Both the position numbers and the translations under genes were made by a program. From contig JALGPY010000003.1 in NCBI GenBank assembly GCA_023055425.1, positions 52,251,891-52,315,890 of the forward strand: a stretch of 64,000 nt of DNA, in the 5' to 3' direction. This document shows positions 45,590 through 57,881 of this stretch, one piece after another. Each line of letters starts with the position of its first letter. Positions within the stretch are counted from its first letter, which is position 1. Below the pieces are notes generated by a model that saw only the letters and a program-made list of their open reading frames with translations, did no database searches and was not told the DNA's origin. Source of the DNA: Linanthus parryae (Eukaryota > Streptophyta > Magnoliopsida > Ericales > Polemoniaceae).

Positions 45590-47340
45590 TCAATTTCTTT
45601 CATAATGGCTTACAATGGAAACTGGGAGCGAATTTTTTGAAAAGATGTGCCTCTACAATAAAATAATATCCTCCTCGATCAGTACAAATGGTGCAGGAGG
45701 ATTTGCATGACATCGTTACAGTGGTCTCCTTTGTTCTCTCAGATGGATCTGAAATAAATCTTTTGGTAGGTTTCTCCTAATTGTTACTTTATGAGAAAAT
45801 GAGTAAACGGATACTATTGTCTCTCTTTCTTAACGTGTAATCCCCCTCTTCTAGTTTTCCTATATTTAGAGAAACATGTGATATCTTAATTCAATGCTAA
45901 CCCTCCAGGTTCTTATTTTATTTTTTTTTTTATTTAACAGATTTTATCCCACATGCTTAGCCGGACGTTTTGCTACGAATACGATGCAACTCAACCCGAT
46001 AAAATATAAGGTTAACTTTCTTAGAGTTACGGCCATGTTTTACTAGTACGAAATTTGAGTTTTTCCTTAGTTTCTTTTGCATGATTTTTCCTTGCTTTTG
46101 CTTGTTTTTTTCCTTTTTGTTCCATGTTCATTTTCACTATTCTGTGTTTCATTTTATTTGTTCAAATGAACAATATTTTGGACGCTTTTAAAGTTTAAAA
46201 TCGAAATTTGAAGTATGCTTTTTCAAACTATTTATTCTCAATTATTTCTTACTTTACATGTTTTGAAGCTCCCGTCATATTAGTAGAAAGATCTACTTAA
46301 TAGAATTCAGTCGGCTTTGTGAAGTACATGTTTTGCGGCTCCCTTACAAAACAGAGGTGTACAGAGCTCTTCGAATTCAGGCGGCTTTGTGAAAGTAAAA
46401 AAGTAGGGAATCCCAATGAGTTACGTTTTCTTCGATGGACGGGCACATGGTTTTGTCTATTATATAATTCTCTTTCTATAGAAAAGAACTAGCTTTTGGA
46501 AGTCAATCTACATACATATTAATTTATACATTTTTTATGAAAATAAGTATTATGTTTCCCTATGTATATGCCCGCTTTACAGCAATTTTATTTGGAAATC
46601 TCCCATTTACGTTACCATTTTAGCATTCAAAGCCCATGATTAATTAATCATGCCTTAGTCAACTCCTCTTATACCATATTTCACACCATTCTTCTTAGAA
46701 TTCTCCAATTTTCGTTAATCAGTAGTTAATCTACTGATTTGTAGCCAACATTTATTCAATGCCCTTGATTACCGTCAATATTGTTTATTTTAAGTATGTA
46801 ATTTTATTGTAACCTATTGTATACAATTTTGGGCAGATTTCGACGTTTCATATGTGATTTAAAATGTAAAACTTAAAAATTATATTAATTGATTAAAAAA
46901 TCCACGTGGCAAATCATCGGGCAAAGTTGAAGAAGACATTCTCAAATAGTATATATAGATTAGGTTTCTATGCTAATATTAGTGCTAAATGGTAAATTGA
47001 TGATCATTTACGCCACGGTTTTGTTAAATTGAATAAAATATCAAAAAGTTCATGCAACTCGCATATATTTTCATTCATAAACTTCGATTCAGTAAGTAGC
47101 ATTTTATATGATTTTTCTTCATTTGGTTTGGTTACTTTAATACGTCCTTCAAGAGAGAATATTTGGTATCTTTGGGCACGAGAATTCTATAAAGACTATT
47201 AGGTGCTTCAACTTCAGAAGAGTTGTTATTGTTACTAAAACTAAGTATTGACTCTTTTAACGGGAATAAGCATAATATCACTTCAGAAAAAAACATATTG
47301 CATAAAAATGAAAATAAGCAAACATGTTTTTTCAATAAAC
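45590..47340 (+). repeat. right arm of the large palindrome, outer part
   Basis: Continues the inverted match to the left arm (27015-28765) after the MULE. The hAT insertion of the left arm is absent here (junction near 45945). A third, direct copy of about 45970-47128 lies at 53325-53967 in shortened form. No coding region. Confidence 0.85.
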
Positions 47341-48754
47341 ACACAATCTTTTAATCACTCTTTCGTCTCTCATATTTCTCTGTTTAAGCTCTCGTCCTCA
47401 TTTCTCTCTAGACCAAAGCAGAACAAATCAGTGCATAGATTGACGAACAGATCGAAATTCGCCATGGCCAAGAAAACTCCTATCCTCCGAAGAGCATCAT
47501 CAGGACTACCGGTGACAGCTCATGGAGCTTTGTTGGCCAACAGCCATGGCTAAGAACTCTTCTCTTTTCCAGATCTATATACCCAACATGCATGTCCTGG
47601 ACAAATCTGGAGCCGCGGAGCGCACCTAGCAACAATGATTCTCTTGACCTTGTTACAAGCTTGGGTTCTTTTAAAATTTTCTAAGTTACTTGCTTGTCTG
47701 TTGCAATTGGGTTCCTGACTTAAGTGTAACCTCGACCGAACCGCAAAATCATAGATCAGTTTGTTTTGTACGGAACTCAGTTTGGTTTCATCTTTAGCCA
47801 AACCGATTAAGTTGGTTCAGTTCGAGTTTCACCCAAAGCCAAATCAACCTGTTTACACCCAGAGGAAGTAATTTTTGTTATCTGAGATATTTACTTAGGC
47901 TTAAAGAAAACATGCAGGTCTTTTTTAAACATATAGTGCATGTTTGGAACTCTGTTTTTGTTTGTTTAAAAATAGTGTTTTTACTAGAAAGATTTTTTCA
48001 GTGCTGTCAGCCGTTTCTGGAAACACCGATTTTGGTGCTTTGTGCTGTTGTTTTTTCTGCTTTTAAACAGGCACCAAACAGGCTCATAGTAAGACTCGGC
48101 AGTTTGCTAATAGAGGATCCAAGAGCATGACACTCAGGAGATGGTTTATTCAAAATAAATAATAAAATCTTCACCACATTGTAATAAAGCCACAGCTAAT
48201 TAATCACATATTCGTTCTATTTTCATAACTAATGCATCAATAAAATATATTGTTTGATAGTTTGAAGAATGGTTTTAGACTTTTAGCTGTAGGATATAGA
48301 GGCATACCTTCATTCAAAGATCATCAACACACTCTTCATGGTGCATCGCTGTTGTAACAGTCAATACGGCTTGATGTTGAATCATCATTACTTTTGGCCA
48401 ACTGTCTTCTCTTTTCGTCATAGCAAAATATCTGCAAATCTGCACCAGAGGGGAGAGATTGAGTTTTGAACTAAAGACTTGACACATTAGATCTAGTGCA
48501 CCTTGTTAATCGACCAAATATGCATACTGGCAAACGCTAGATCAATAAGAATAGGAGAAGAAACTACGTTATTAGATGAAGGAAATTTAGAGCTTCCACA
48601 ACAAAAATTAATTGTATAAAGCTCAGTTCCGATAATCTTGTTTTCAGGTACGAGAAATCACAAAAGATGTGGGGATGAATTAGAAGAAGGCACGAAAAAA
48701 ATAGCACAAAATATCGAGATGCTCTATGGAATTATATTCTCAGTTTCCGACACG
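47341..48754. other. spacer between the two palindromes
   Basis: A 29-codon frame from ATG 47464 (MAKKTPILRRASSG..) has a decent start context but no recognised family. The remainder is AT-rich with no supported feature. Confidence 0.35.
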
Positions 48755-50369
48755 CATTTTCACTGTTCAAGGTAGAGATGATGAAAGTCAGGGACACAAC
48801 AAATACAAATAAAAAAGCATAGGTATGTTACCACCATAACTAATGCTTGTGCATCTGGTGGTTGAAGCTTGAAAGCCTATAAATAGGCAGCTTCTCAACT
48901 CACCAAAATCATCCAAAAGTTCCAGCCTTCTCTTTAGTTGTTTGTAGTTCTTGCTCTCTTATTTCTTCTAGAGTTTGAGAGTGACAGTTTAGAGAGGTTC
49001 TCAAATACTCTTCTTCATCTCTTGTAAGGAAGAATTATAAATCATATACAGCCCTCATATGGAAGTAGGCAATTTGCCGAACCTTGTATATCTTGGAGTC
49101 GTTCATGTTAAGTTCTTTGTTTCATTGTTACTTTTTCGATTCCCCAGAAGAAGGTTATGTGTAATGCAAATTACGTACAAGATGCATCAAAGAATCACAA
49201 GTAATGTGTAATGCAGATTAGGTAGAAGATGGATATTACAATCACAAGTGTTTTGAAATGTGTAATGCAAATTATTTACAAAATGTATCAAAGAATCACA
49301 AGAGTTTTGAAATTGTGTACTGCAGATTAGGTAAAAAATGTATCAAAAAATCATAAATGTTTTGAAATGTGTACTGCAGATTAGGTACAAAATGTCCCTC
49401 ATCTCACAATACATGGATCACATAACACTAGTTAACAAGATCAAGCATTATCGAATGTCTCACAATTAGATCTAACAGATAAATCAATCAATAGTCACAA
49501 GTCATAAGCAGAGACAGATAAAAGGATCCCAAAACATTAGTTAAAAAGATCACACATTAATGGATCATGAATCAACAGGCTAGGGATTAGATAACACAAC
49601 AGATCCGATCACACATCAATAGGAGATGGAAGAAACATGAATTGGAAGACTGGTTTAGATCACACAATAGAGCAGATCAGAAACAACATGAGACGGAATA
49701 GTCTTAAATCGACAGACTAGGGCATATAAATTCAACTTCCCTTCCAGTTCCATAAGAACTCGTATTCCCTTTCTTCATCCACCACCGATTCAGATTCATC
49801 GTCGGGTGGTTGTGTCTCATTCGAATCTAACAGATTGGACTCATGCGAGTTTCTAGACTCAGCCATCAAAAACCCTAAGTCATCCGGTGGTAGGGTTTCA
49901 ACCGAATATTCCATTTCAGGCAGGAAAGAACCACCACAGTAGTCAACGTTGTGTGAATCGACGGACTCTTTCCATCCATCCTACGAATCCGGACACCGGA
50001 GCCCTTCTATGTACTCTGACATGGCTAATCGAACAACGAACCAAAGAAAATTTATGATCAGTTCAATTGCCCAAACCCTAGCGCAGAAGAGGGAGAGAGA
50101 GGGACGGGAATTGGTGAAGAACATAGAGAAAGGACGGTTGAGAGGAAATAAACGTGATAGAGAGAGTTTTGATTTTAGTTACTTTTACTCACCAGGTTAG
50201 TAGACTAGGGTTTAATGCTAATGAATCCACTTTGGGCCTAATAGATTTGGGTTCGTTTGTTAATACATTTTAATTAACCCATAAGATGAATTTTTATTAG
50301 ACTTAAGGTGTATAGAAACTTTTCATTTTAGGAAAGTTCAAAAAGTTGGTTGCGACGTCCCAAAAAGGA
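48755..50369 (+). repeat. left arm of the second palindrome
   Basis: Inverted match to 50370-52020. It starts with an LTR-like block (48800-49170) containing CCTATAAATAGGC (TATA box) and gaagtaggcaatttgccgaacc, then repeats of gtgtaatgcagatta-type phrases, then the unknown acidic-protein gene reversed. Centre near 50369, shown by gaaacttttcatttta (50315) paired with its inverse at 50409-50424. Confidence 0.85.
49732..50022 (-). pseudogene. unknown acidic protein gene, left (broken) copy
   Basis: The minus strand from ATG 50022 reads MSEYIEGLRCPDS and then hits a TAG where the intact copy has a Tyr codon; a 4-bp deletion there also shifts the frame. Downstream the homologous frame resumes (VDSHNVDYCGGSFLPEME, ETLPPDDLGFLM, NETQPPDD, EFLWNWKGS). 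It is the inverted partner of 50746-51060. Family unknown. Confidence 0.7.
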
Positions 50370-52020
50370 AAAGTTTGCGACGTCCCAACCAATTCTCTAA
50401 ACTTTCTTAAAATGAAAAGTTTCTACGTACAAAAATACCATCTTACACCTAATAAAAATTCATCTTATTTTTTAGTTGGGCCTCATTAGAATGGATTAAC
50501 AAACGAACTTAAATTAATTATGCCCAATTTGGATTCATTAACATCAAACCCTAGTCAACTAACCTAGTGAGTGAAACCAACCTAAAATCAAAACTCCCTC
50601 TCTCCCTCTATCTCGTTCATTTTCACTCAATCGTCCTCTCTGTGTTCTTCCTCAATTCCCGTCCCTCTCTCTCCCTCTCATGCGCTAGTGTTTGGGAGAT
50701 TGAACTGATTTCATCGATTTTCTTTGGTTCGTTGTTCGATTAGCCATGTCAAAGTACATAGAAGAGCTCAAGTTTCCTGATTCGTACGACGGCTGGAAAG
50801 AGTGCGTCGATTCAGACGCCGTTAACTACAGTGGTTGTTCCTTCGCGCCTGAAATGGAAGATTCGGACGAAACCCTACCGCCAGATGACCTAGGGTTTTT
50901 GATGGATGAGTCAAGTATTTTTCATGAGTCTGATCCGTTAGATTTAGATGAGACACAACCACCGGACAATGATGGCAAACCGGTGATGGATGAAGAGAGT
51001 GAATACAAGTTCTTGTGGAACCGGAGGGGAGGTTTTCTAAACCCTAGTCTGTCGATTTAAGACTCTTCTATCTCATGTTGTTGTCTGATCTGCTCTATTG
51101 TGTGATATGCTATGTTATGTGATCTAAACCGTAGTCTGTCGATTCATGTTTCTTCCATCTCCTATTGTTGTGTGATATGATCTGTTGTGTGATCTAAACC
51201 CTAGTATGTCGATTCATGATCCAGTAATGTGAGATCTTTTTAACTAATGTTTTGTAATCCATTTATCTGTCTGCCTACGACTTGTGATTGTTCATCGATT
51301 TATCTGATACATCTAATTGTGAGACATTCGATAATGCTCGATCTTGTTAACTACTGTTATCTGATCCATGTATTGTGATATTAGAGACATTTTGTACCTA
51401 ATCTGCATTACACATTTCAAAACACTTATGATTCTTTGCTACATTTTGTACCTAATCTGCATTACACATTTTAAAACACTTGTGATTCTTTGATACATTT
51501 GTACATAATTTGTATTACACATTTCAAAAGACTTGTGATTCTAATACCCATCTTCTACATAATCTGCATTACACATTACTTGTGATTCTTTGATGCATCT
51601 TGTACATTACTTGCATTAAGCATAACCTTGTGGGGAATCGAACAAGTAACAATGAGACAAAGAACTTAACATGAACGACTCCAAGATATACAAGGTTCAG
51701 CAAATCGCCTACTTCCACGGGAGGGCTGTATGTGATTTATAATTCTTCCTTACAAGTGATAAAGAAGAGGATTTGAGAACCTCTCTAAGCGCTCGTTCTC
51801 AAGTTCTAGAAGAAATAATAGAGCAAGAACTACAACAACTAAAGAGAAGGCTGAAACTTTTGGATGATTTTGGTGAGTTGAGAAGCTGCCTATTTATAGG
51901 CTTTCAAGCTTCAACCACCAGATGCACAAGCATTAATTATGGTGGAAACATACCTATGCATTGTTGTTTGTATTTGTTGTGTCCCCTGACCTTCATCATC
52001 TCCACCTTTAATAGTAATCT
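50370..52020 (-). repeat. right arm of the second palindrome
   Basis: Mirrors 48755-50369. It contains the intact copy of the acidic-protein gene, the gtgattctttgatacat phrase series (51410-51600), and the LTR-like block in minus orientation (51600-52010, TATA box as gcctatttataggc). The outermost matching sequence is gtcccctgaccttcatcatctc (51978-51999) against its inverse at 48768-48800. Confidence 0.85.
50746..51060 (+). CDS. unknown small acidic protein, intact copy
   Basis: 104 residues starting MSKYIEELKFPDSYDGWKE and ending NPSLSI, single exon. It is strongly acidic and contains two related blocks, DETLPPDDLGFLMDES and DETQPPDNDGKPVMDEE, then EYKFLWNRRGG. There is no signal peptide, membrane segment or recognised domain. 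The ATG follows a long CT-rich leader (50590-50680). The gene is head to head with a mutated copy 0.7 kb away, inside a palindrome bounded by LTR-like blocks. The selective case for its being real is that frame and start are preserved here while the partner is broken. It may be a host gene fragment carried by a repeat. Confidence 0.45.
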   Translation: MSKYIEELKFPDSYDGWKECVDSDAVNYSGCSFAPEMEDSDETLPPDDLGFLMDESSIFHESDPLDLDETQPPDNDGKPVMDEESEYKFLWNRRGGFLNPSLSI

Positions 52021-52800
52021 TGATGCATCTTGTACATAATTTGCATTAAGAATAACCTTGTGGGGAATCGAACAAGTGACAATGAGCAAAGAACTTAACA
52101 TGAACGACCCCAAGATATACAAGGTTTGGAAAATCGCCTACTTCCACGGGAGGGCTGTATAGGATTTATAATTCTTCCCTACAAGAGATAAAGAAGATGA
52201 TTTGAGAACCTCTCTAAACTCTCGCTCTCAAACTCTAGAAGAAATAAGAGAGCAAGAACTCTCGCTCTCAAACTCTAGAAGAAATAAGAGAGAAAGAACT
52301 ACAAACAACTAAAGAGAAAGCTAGAACTTTTGGATGATTTTTGTGAGTTGAGAAGATTCCTATTTATAGGCTTTCAAGCTTCAACCACCAGATGCACAAG
52401 CATTAATTATGGTGGCAACATACATATGCATTGTCTAGAAGTGAGAATATAATTCCATATCCATATTGGCATGTTAAGAAAAAATGACAAAAGGGGCCAT
52501 GCCCGCAAGAGTCCTCATTATTAGGTGAACGGTGTTTGGAAAAAGTCTACATGATGCATCTTGTACATAATCAGCATTACACATAACCCTGTGGGGAATC
52601 GAACAAATAACAATGAAACAAAGAACTTAACATGAACGACACCAAGATATGCGTGGTTCGGAAAATCGCCTACTTCCACGGGAGGGCTGCATATGATTTA
52701 TAGTTCTTCCTTTCAAGAGATAAAGAAGAGGATTTAAGAACCTCTCTAAACTCCCGCTCTCAAAAAAATAAGAGAGCAAGAACTACAAAGAACTAAAGGT
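51590..52800 (-). repeat. LTR-like repeat units, three in tandem
   Basis: Units beginning near 51590, 52020 and 52553 share the phrase gatgcatcttgtacat followed by ttgcattaag/cagcattaca, cttgtggggaatcgaacaag, gaacttaacatgaacgac, and cgcctacttccacgggaggg. The first two also share the TATA-box end tatttataggctttcaagcttc. Orientation is minus relative to the block at 48800-49170. They look like LTRs of a Copia-type element (the tagged tggaagtaggcaa..gccgaacc phrase is typical of such LTR ends) but no internal pol is present. The third unit is truncated at about 52800. A 37-bp phrase is duplicated near 52225-52290. Confidence 0.6.
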
Positions 52801-52984
52801 CTAATTTGCATGACCAACACCTATAAATGTTATATTTTGAAAGAATTGTGTAGCATATCTAACATGAATATGCTACTTTTCTTTTGATTATTAACGATGT
52901 TTTTTAATTATTGTTTTGTTCTTGAACTAGTTGATTTGTTTTTTCGCCAACAATTTATTATTCTCTTGTGTTTTTTGATCCCGA

Positions 52985-53126
52985 ATTGATTTATACGAAT
53001 ACGAGCTCGGATGGGCTGACAATGCTCTTAACTCCGGTCGGGCTGGGCTTGGGCAGACACGACAGAACTCGGGATCGGGCTTGGACAGGGGTGCAACTCG
53101 TCCAACCCGCCTGAGTTGCAATCCTA
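52985..53126. mobile_element. hAT MITE fragment
   Basis: Right-hand part of the family at 27720-28416: gggctgacaatgctcttaact, cgggctgggcttgggca, then the terminal gagttgcaatccta. The left end and a target duplication are not found. Confidence 0.7.
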
Positions 53127-53324
53127 ATTGGGGCTTAGTAAGAAAGAATAAAAATGAAGAGCAATGCTCAAAATAAATTTCCATCTCTCTCAATGCCTGA
53201 TTTGGATTTCAACTGGGATTCTTTGTCATCTTCATCTTCATCTTTCGTGTTTCTATTTTCTTTTGTTTTTCTTTTTGGGTTAAGTTGAGTGTCCATTTTA
53301 ATTAGCGTGATGTTTTGCTAGGAA

Positions 53325-53967
53325 TAGGAAGCAACTCAACCAGATAAAATATAAGGTTAACTTTCTTAGAGTTACGGCCATATTTTACTAGTACGAAATT
53401 TGAGTTTTTTTAAGTTTCTTTTGCATGTTTTTTCCTTTTTGTTCCATGTTCATGTTCACTATTTTGTGTTTCATTTTATTTGTTCAAATGGACAATGTTT
53501 TGGATTAAGGTTAAGCATTTTAATTTGAAGTATGCTTTTTCAAACTAGTTATTCTCAGTTATTCCTTACTTTACATGTTTTGAAGCTCCCTTCATATTAG
53601 TACAAAGATATACTTATTAGAAATCAGACGGCTTTGTGAAGTACATGTTTTGAGGCTCCCTTACAAAACAGAGGTGTACCGAGCTCTTCTAATTCAGGCG
53701 GCTTTGTGAATGTAAAAAAGTAGGGAGTCCCAATGAGTTTTGTTTTCCTTGATGGACGGGAACATTGTTTTGTCTATTATATAATTCTCTTTCCATAGAA
53801 AAAATATTGTTTCTATTTCTAATATTAGTGGCAAATTGACAATCAATTACTCCATGGTTTTGTTAAATTGGAGAAAATATCCAAAAGTTCATGCAACTGG
53901 CGTATATTTTCATTCATGAACTTCGATTCATCAAGTGGCATTTAATCTGATTTTTCTTCATTTGATT
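53325..53967 (+). repeat. third copy of the palindrome-arm sequence
   Basis: Direct match to parts of 45970-47128 (gcaactcaacc.gataaaatataagg, ttagagttacggcca, ttcaggcggctttgtgaa). It ends abruptly at MULE copy 2, inside ttcatttgatt, which corresponds to the uninterrupted ttcatttggtt at 47118-47128. Confidence 0.88.
53959..53967. repeat. predicted 9-bp target site of MULE copy 2, left
   Basis: CATTTGATT directly precedes the element. The matching right-hand copy should lie about 0.65 kb beyond the window. The related empty site is CATTTGGTT at 47120-47128. Confidence 0.6.
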
Positions 53968-54058
53968 GGGTCTGTCTAGAGTACGTCCCAGGGGGCTTGC
54001 TGCAATTTTTTTTGCGGTGGGCCCCCCCCACTACCGGACAAAAAACACGGAAAATCAT

Positions 54059-54092
54059 GGGGTGGTGACCGGTTCTAGCAGGTCACCACCCC
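54059..54092. repeat. subterminal hairpin, left end of MULE copy 2
   Basis: Same perfect 12-bp stem and 10-nt loop as at 34812-34845. Confidence 0.85.
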
Positions 54093-54281
54093 CAGTGGAT
54101 AAAAACGCGCAGATTTGGATAAAACTGCAAAGAAACTGATGCAAAATTTTCCAGAATTCACATCAGTGGATAAAAACGCAAAGAACCGGATAACACAGTA
54201 AATGATCAGACAAAAAAGGTCAAATAACGGATAAAAATGTCAAGGTACTTAACTAAAACATTCACACAGTTAATGTAATCC

Positions 54282-57186
54282 CTAGAATAAATCATTCCAG
54301 TCATTCCCAACACGTCTTGAAGAGTTTTGGTCACCCATTCCCTCGGACCAGTTGTATTCGCAGTTGGAATTCATAGTTTGTTGCGACGCTTGCGATTGAG
54401 ATTGGCCGACATCTTGACCGGAAACACCAACTGGAGGATTCGGGCATGTAGTTCGATTGTGTCCGTATTCTTGGCATCTCCCGCACTTCTTTCGAACATT
54501 TTTGGAGCTCCCTTTTGGTTTTGTATCACCTTTGGATGGAGGCATTACGTGGGCGAACTCTTGTGAGTTGACATTAACCACGGGCTCTTCACCATTTTCT
54601 TGCTTCAAAATAATGTCCTTGAGACCCCGTATCATCAAGTCAACATGTTTTTGCCAATAGTCGTAAGTCTCTTGTGATGTTCCACCCATGTCACTAATCA
54701 TCTCCATTCGTCCCTTCATGCAACCCCGACGAAATGCCTGGGTTTTTGGATCGTCACACCGTCTTATTTTTGGCTCCTGCATGGCTGGATCATTCTTGTA
54801 GAAGTCACTATCCGTCTTCTGCCATCGTTTCGATAACAAGTTTTCCGGAATGAATTGTACTCCTTTATGAAAGAGCACAAAAATAATGTGGCCACAAACC
54901 ATATGTGATGACTCAAACCTCTTGCAGGAACAGTAGAGCATGTTATTATCACGTTGACAGAAAACGGTGTGCTGCCAGGAAAAAGATCAAAGCTTTCAGA
55001 TATTTTATTTGACAGTTTAGATAGAAGTTATGAACATATAGATAATAATGAAAGTACTGGAAAGAACTGTGCTGTAAAATAAGGACAACAGATATTTCAA
55101 TTGACAAGCTAGATCAATACCTAAATATTATAGATAACAGTTTAAAGCAGTCATAAGAGATAGTGTATCATGTGAACTTACTAGAGATGCCCTTGCCTTC
55201 TCCCTTGTGACATAGATTGCATCCATGTCATATTCAGGTATTTCTTCAACACCAATAGCTTTGTATTGACTTGCCTTCCTGGCTTGCTCCCTGAACTTCG
55301 CAAACACAGCCCTAGTGTAGAACATGGCCGCATGCTCTTCAAGTAGCTTAAATTGGCTTGTTAGGACAGGAAGTGATTGGTCAGAAGTACAATGTTGGCC
55401 TCGCTCGTTCTCACGAAGCTTCTCGATACCCCGCATGATTCCCTTAATAAGATCGAGGAGATTGTTCTTGCAGTTCAAATATTGTTTGAAAAATTTGTTG
55501 ATACTCTCACACCTTTGTGTAGTTGTCTGACCGGCGAAAAAAAATTCCTTGAGAAAAGCCTCTGCCCATAAGTTGCGCGTCATGTAGGCACCCGTTACCC
55601 ACCGCTTGTTCGCAATACCCCACTTGTCTACCATGTATTGCCAATCATCGTTCCATTGGTTAACGTCGGATCTCTTGCTCAAGCATTTTCGAAAGTCCTT
55701 CATAAATTCTGACCCCAACTTTAGAGTTCCTTCGGCATTGCGACATAGATGCCATGCACACAAACGATGCTTCGCTAGTGGAAGAACTTCCGCAATAGCG
55801 GCTTTCATTGCCAAGTCTCCATCGGTTATGACTGATATGGGTACCTTGTTATCCATTGCTTCTAGGAAGCAATTTAATACCCATTTGTACGATTCCGTGG
55901 TCTCATCTTGTAGAACTGCAACTGCGAAAACGCACGTATGAAAGTGATTGTTAACACCGGAGAGTATGACAAGAGGCTTTAGGTACATGTTGGTTTTGTA
56001 GGTGGAGTCAAGCACCAAAACATCTCCAAACCTTACATAATCTCGTTTGCATCTCTCGTCACGCCAGAAAATGCTTTGTAACTGTTGATTTTCACCCAAC
56101 TGGAAACTGAAAAGCAAAGATATTTGTTTCAGGACTGGATAGAATCTATTAGCACGTAGATAATTACTTTAAACCAACATGAAACAGTATAGTAATTTGA
56201 TATATCAGATAGAAATCTAAGGCATATAGAAAATAACGACAAACAAAATGACAGTATTTCAAACAATACCTTTTGAATACACCCCCGTGGGTATGCTCAA
56301 GGGTGTCCATGTATTGCAAGGCCAGCTGCCCATCTCCAGAGTTAGAGTAAGCCTTTCTCAATGACTGTAACTTGTTGTACAGGTCTTTGACAGTGTAACC
56401 AACTTTGGCGTAACCACCGGCTTGTGAGACCATTAATTGGAATGCTTCACAAGTTCTTATACCAACTTCCCTTAGTGAAATAACGTGTTCCAAATCATGT
56501 TGACTGACCTTCCTATGACACCTAAGCTTGTGTGTTACTTTGGGGTCCGCTAGGGGATGCGAGTGCTCCGAAGTGACTTGCTTTACACGAAACTGTTCGT
56601 TCGGGGTAGATCGAGCAATACGAATTCGTGCTGGACAGTCACATCTAGTGTCATCCTTATGCTCTCTCTTCCTCTCAGGCCTTAAGTAGCACTTCTTTAA
56701 TCGATGGCCTTTTCGGGCACATACGAAGATTCTTGACTTGATTTGTTGTCCGTATTTGTCGAAACACCTACGGTTATCCCTCCGAATGCCGAATCCATTT
56801 ACGAATGCATACAAAAGGTACCAATCGTACGCCTCTTCTTCACTATTGAACCTCTTCTCCATGATTTGTTCTTCGGAGAGTGATCCCTCTGAAACAAGAA
56901 GCACATTTTTAAGTAACTAGTGCACTACATCATACTCTTAATCAAAAAACATCCAATAATATATCTTACCGTTCACTATGTCATTATCGTGTATGACATT
57001 GGAGAAATCTGCGTCATCATCAGTGGGAGGAGGCACATTGAGATCAAACTTCCTCTTAGGAGATGCATTCACCTCTGCTTCCACGTTGTTTGAAATACCA
57101 TCTGGAAAGTTGCCACAGTTTTCTGGAAAGTAAGAGCTATTATCTGCAGGAACATGTAACCCAAACACAACACTATTTTCCTCCAT
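54282..57186 (-). CDS. MURA transposase (FAR1-like), copy 2, open reading frame
   Basis: Exons 57186-56970, 56888-56270, 56106-55182 and 54971-54282 join in phase to 816 residues. Order: acidic N-terminus (KRKFDLNVPPPTDDD); FAR1-type WRKY-GCM1-like DNA-binding domain (about residues 75-190: FNSEEEAYDWYLLY, CARKGHRLKK, CDCPARI, HSHPL-type EHSHPLADP); MULE DDE transposase with Asp in VLVLDSTYKTN, Asp in VITDGDLAMK, CAWHLCRN, and Glu in QRCESINKFFKQY; SWIM finger CSCKRF..MVCGHI; CCHC knuckle CGRCQEYGHNRTTC. It catalyses cut-and-paste transposition and recognises element ends. No disabling change is visible, so this copy could be the source of transposase for both. Divergent from the protease gene, with about 0.7 kb between starts. 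Confidence 0.92.
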
Positions 57187-57502
57187 TGTTTTGGAGGAGA
57201 ATGCAGAGAGTTGCAGTTAGAAATGAGAGTTGTTTGTTCAGTTCAAACTGATAATTCAGAATGCAAAGAGTTGGATGATTATTATCATTGGAAATTACAT
57301 TAGCATTGGAAACAACATAAATCTTTAATGTTGCGGCTCAAGGCCTGATAGTTATCATTAGCACGCCCAAATTAATGCTCTCCAGTAAATAATGAAGAAG
57401 AAATACATATGAAACATTGAATTCTGTTCTGACAGACATTGTGACTTTCTGGATAGAAACACAAAACAGATAGAATGCAGATTAAGCGTATTAGAAATTT
57501 TT

Positions 57503-57556
57503 AACCCTAACCCCTAACCCCTAAACCCTAAACCCTAAACCCTAAACCCTAAACCC
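57503..57556. repeat. interstitial telomere-like repeat (CCCTAAA)5
   Basis: Five perfect units with variant CCCCTAA units before them, at the same place as in copy 1. Confidence 0.95.
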
Positions 57557-57881
57557 TTCTGGATAAAAATGTAAAGCATACAAATCCGATAACTGTCTCG
57601 GATAAAAATACAAAGCAACTGGATTGGGGGTATAATTGTCTTTCTCCATGACATGTCTCGTCTGCTGCAAAAAAGTAACTGCTAGTGAAACCTACCTCCA
57701 CCATTGATGGCAGTTGGGTTCCCAATTTAGTCATCATCTCAACTAGTCAATTCAATTCAAATTTTTGATTTGAATCTCTCACATCAAACTCTCAAACTCT
57801 CTCTTCAACTTCTGCAACCACCACATACTTCTCTCTCTCATCCAAACTCTCATCTTCTCTACTTTCTTCTGCAATTTCACA

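Noticed and set aside
51590..52800. CRISPR-like or satellite array
   Set aside because: Units are several hundred bases long, irregular, contain a TATA box and LTR-type phrases, and are not separated by uniform spacers.
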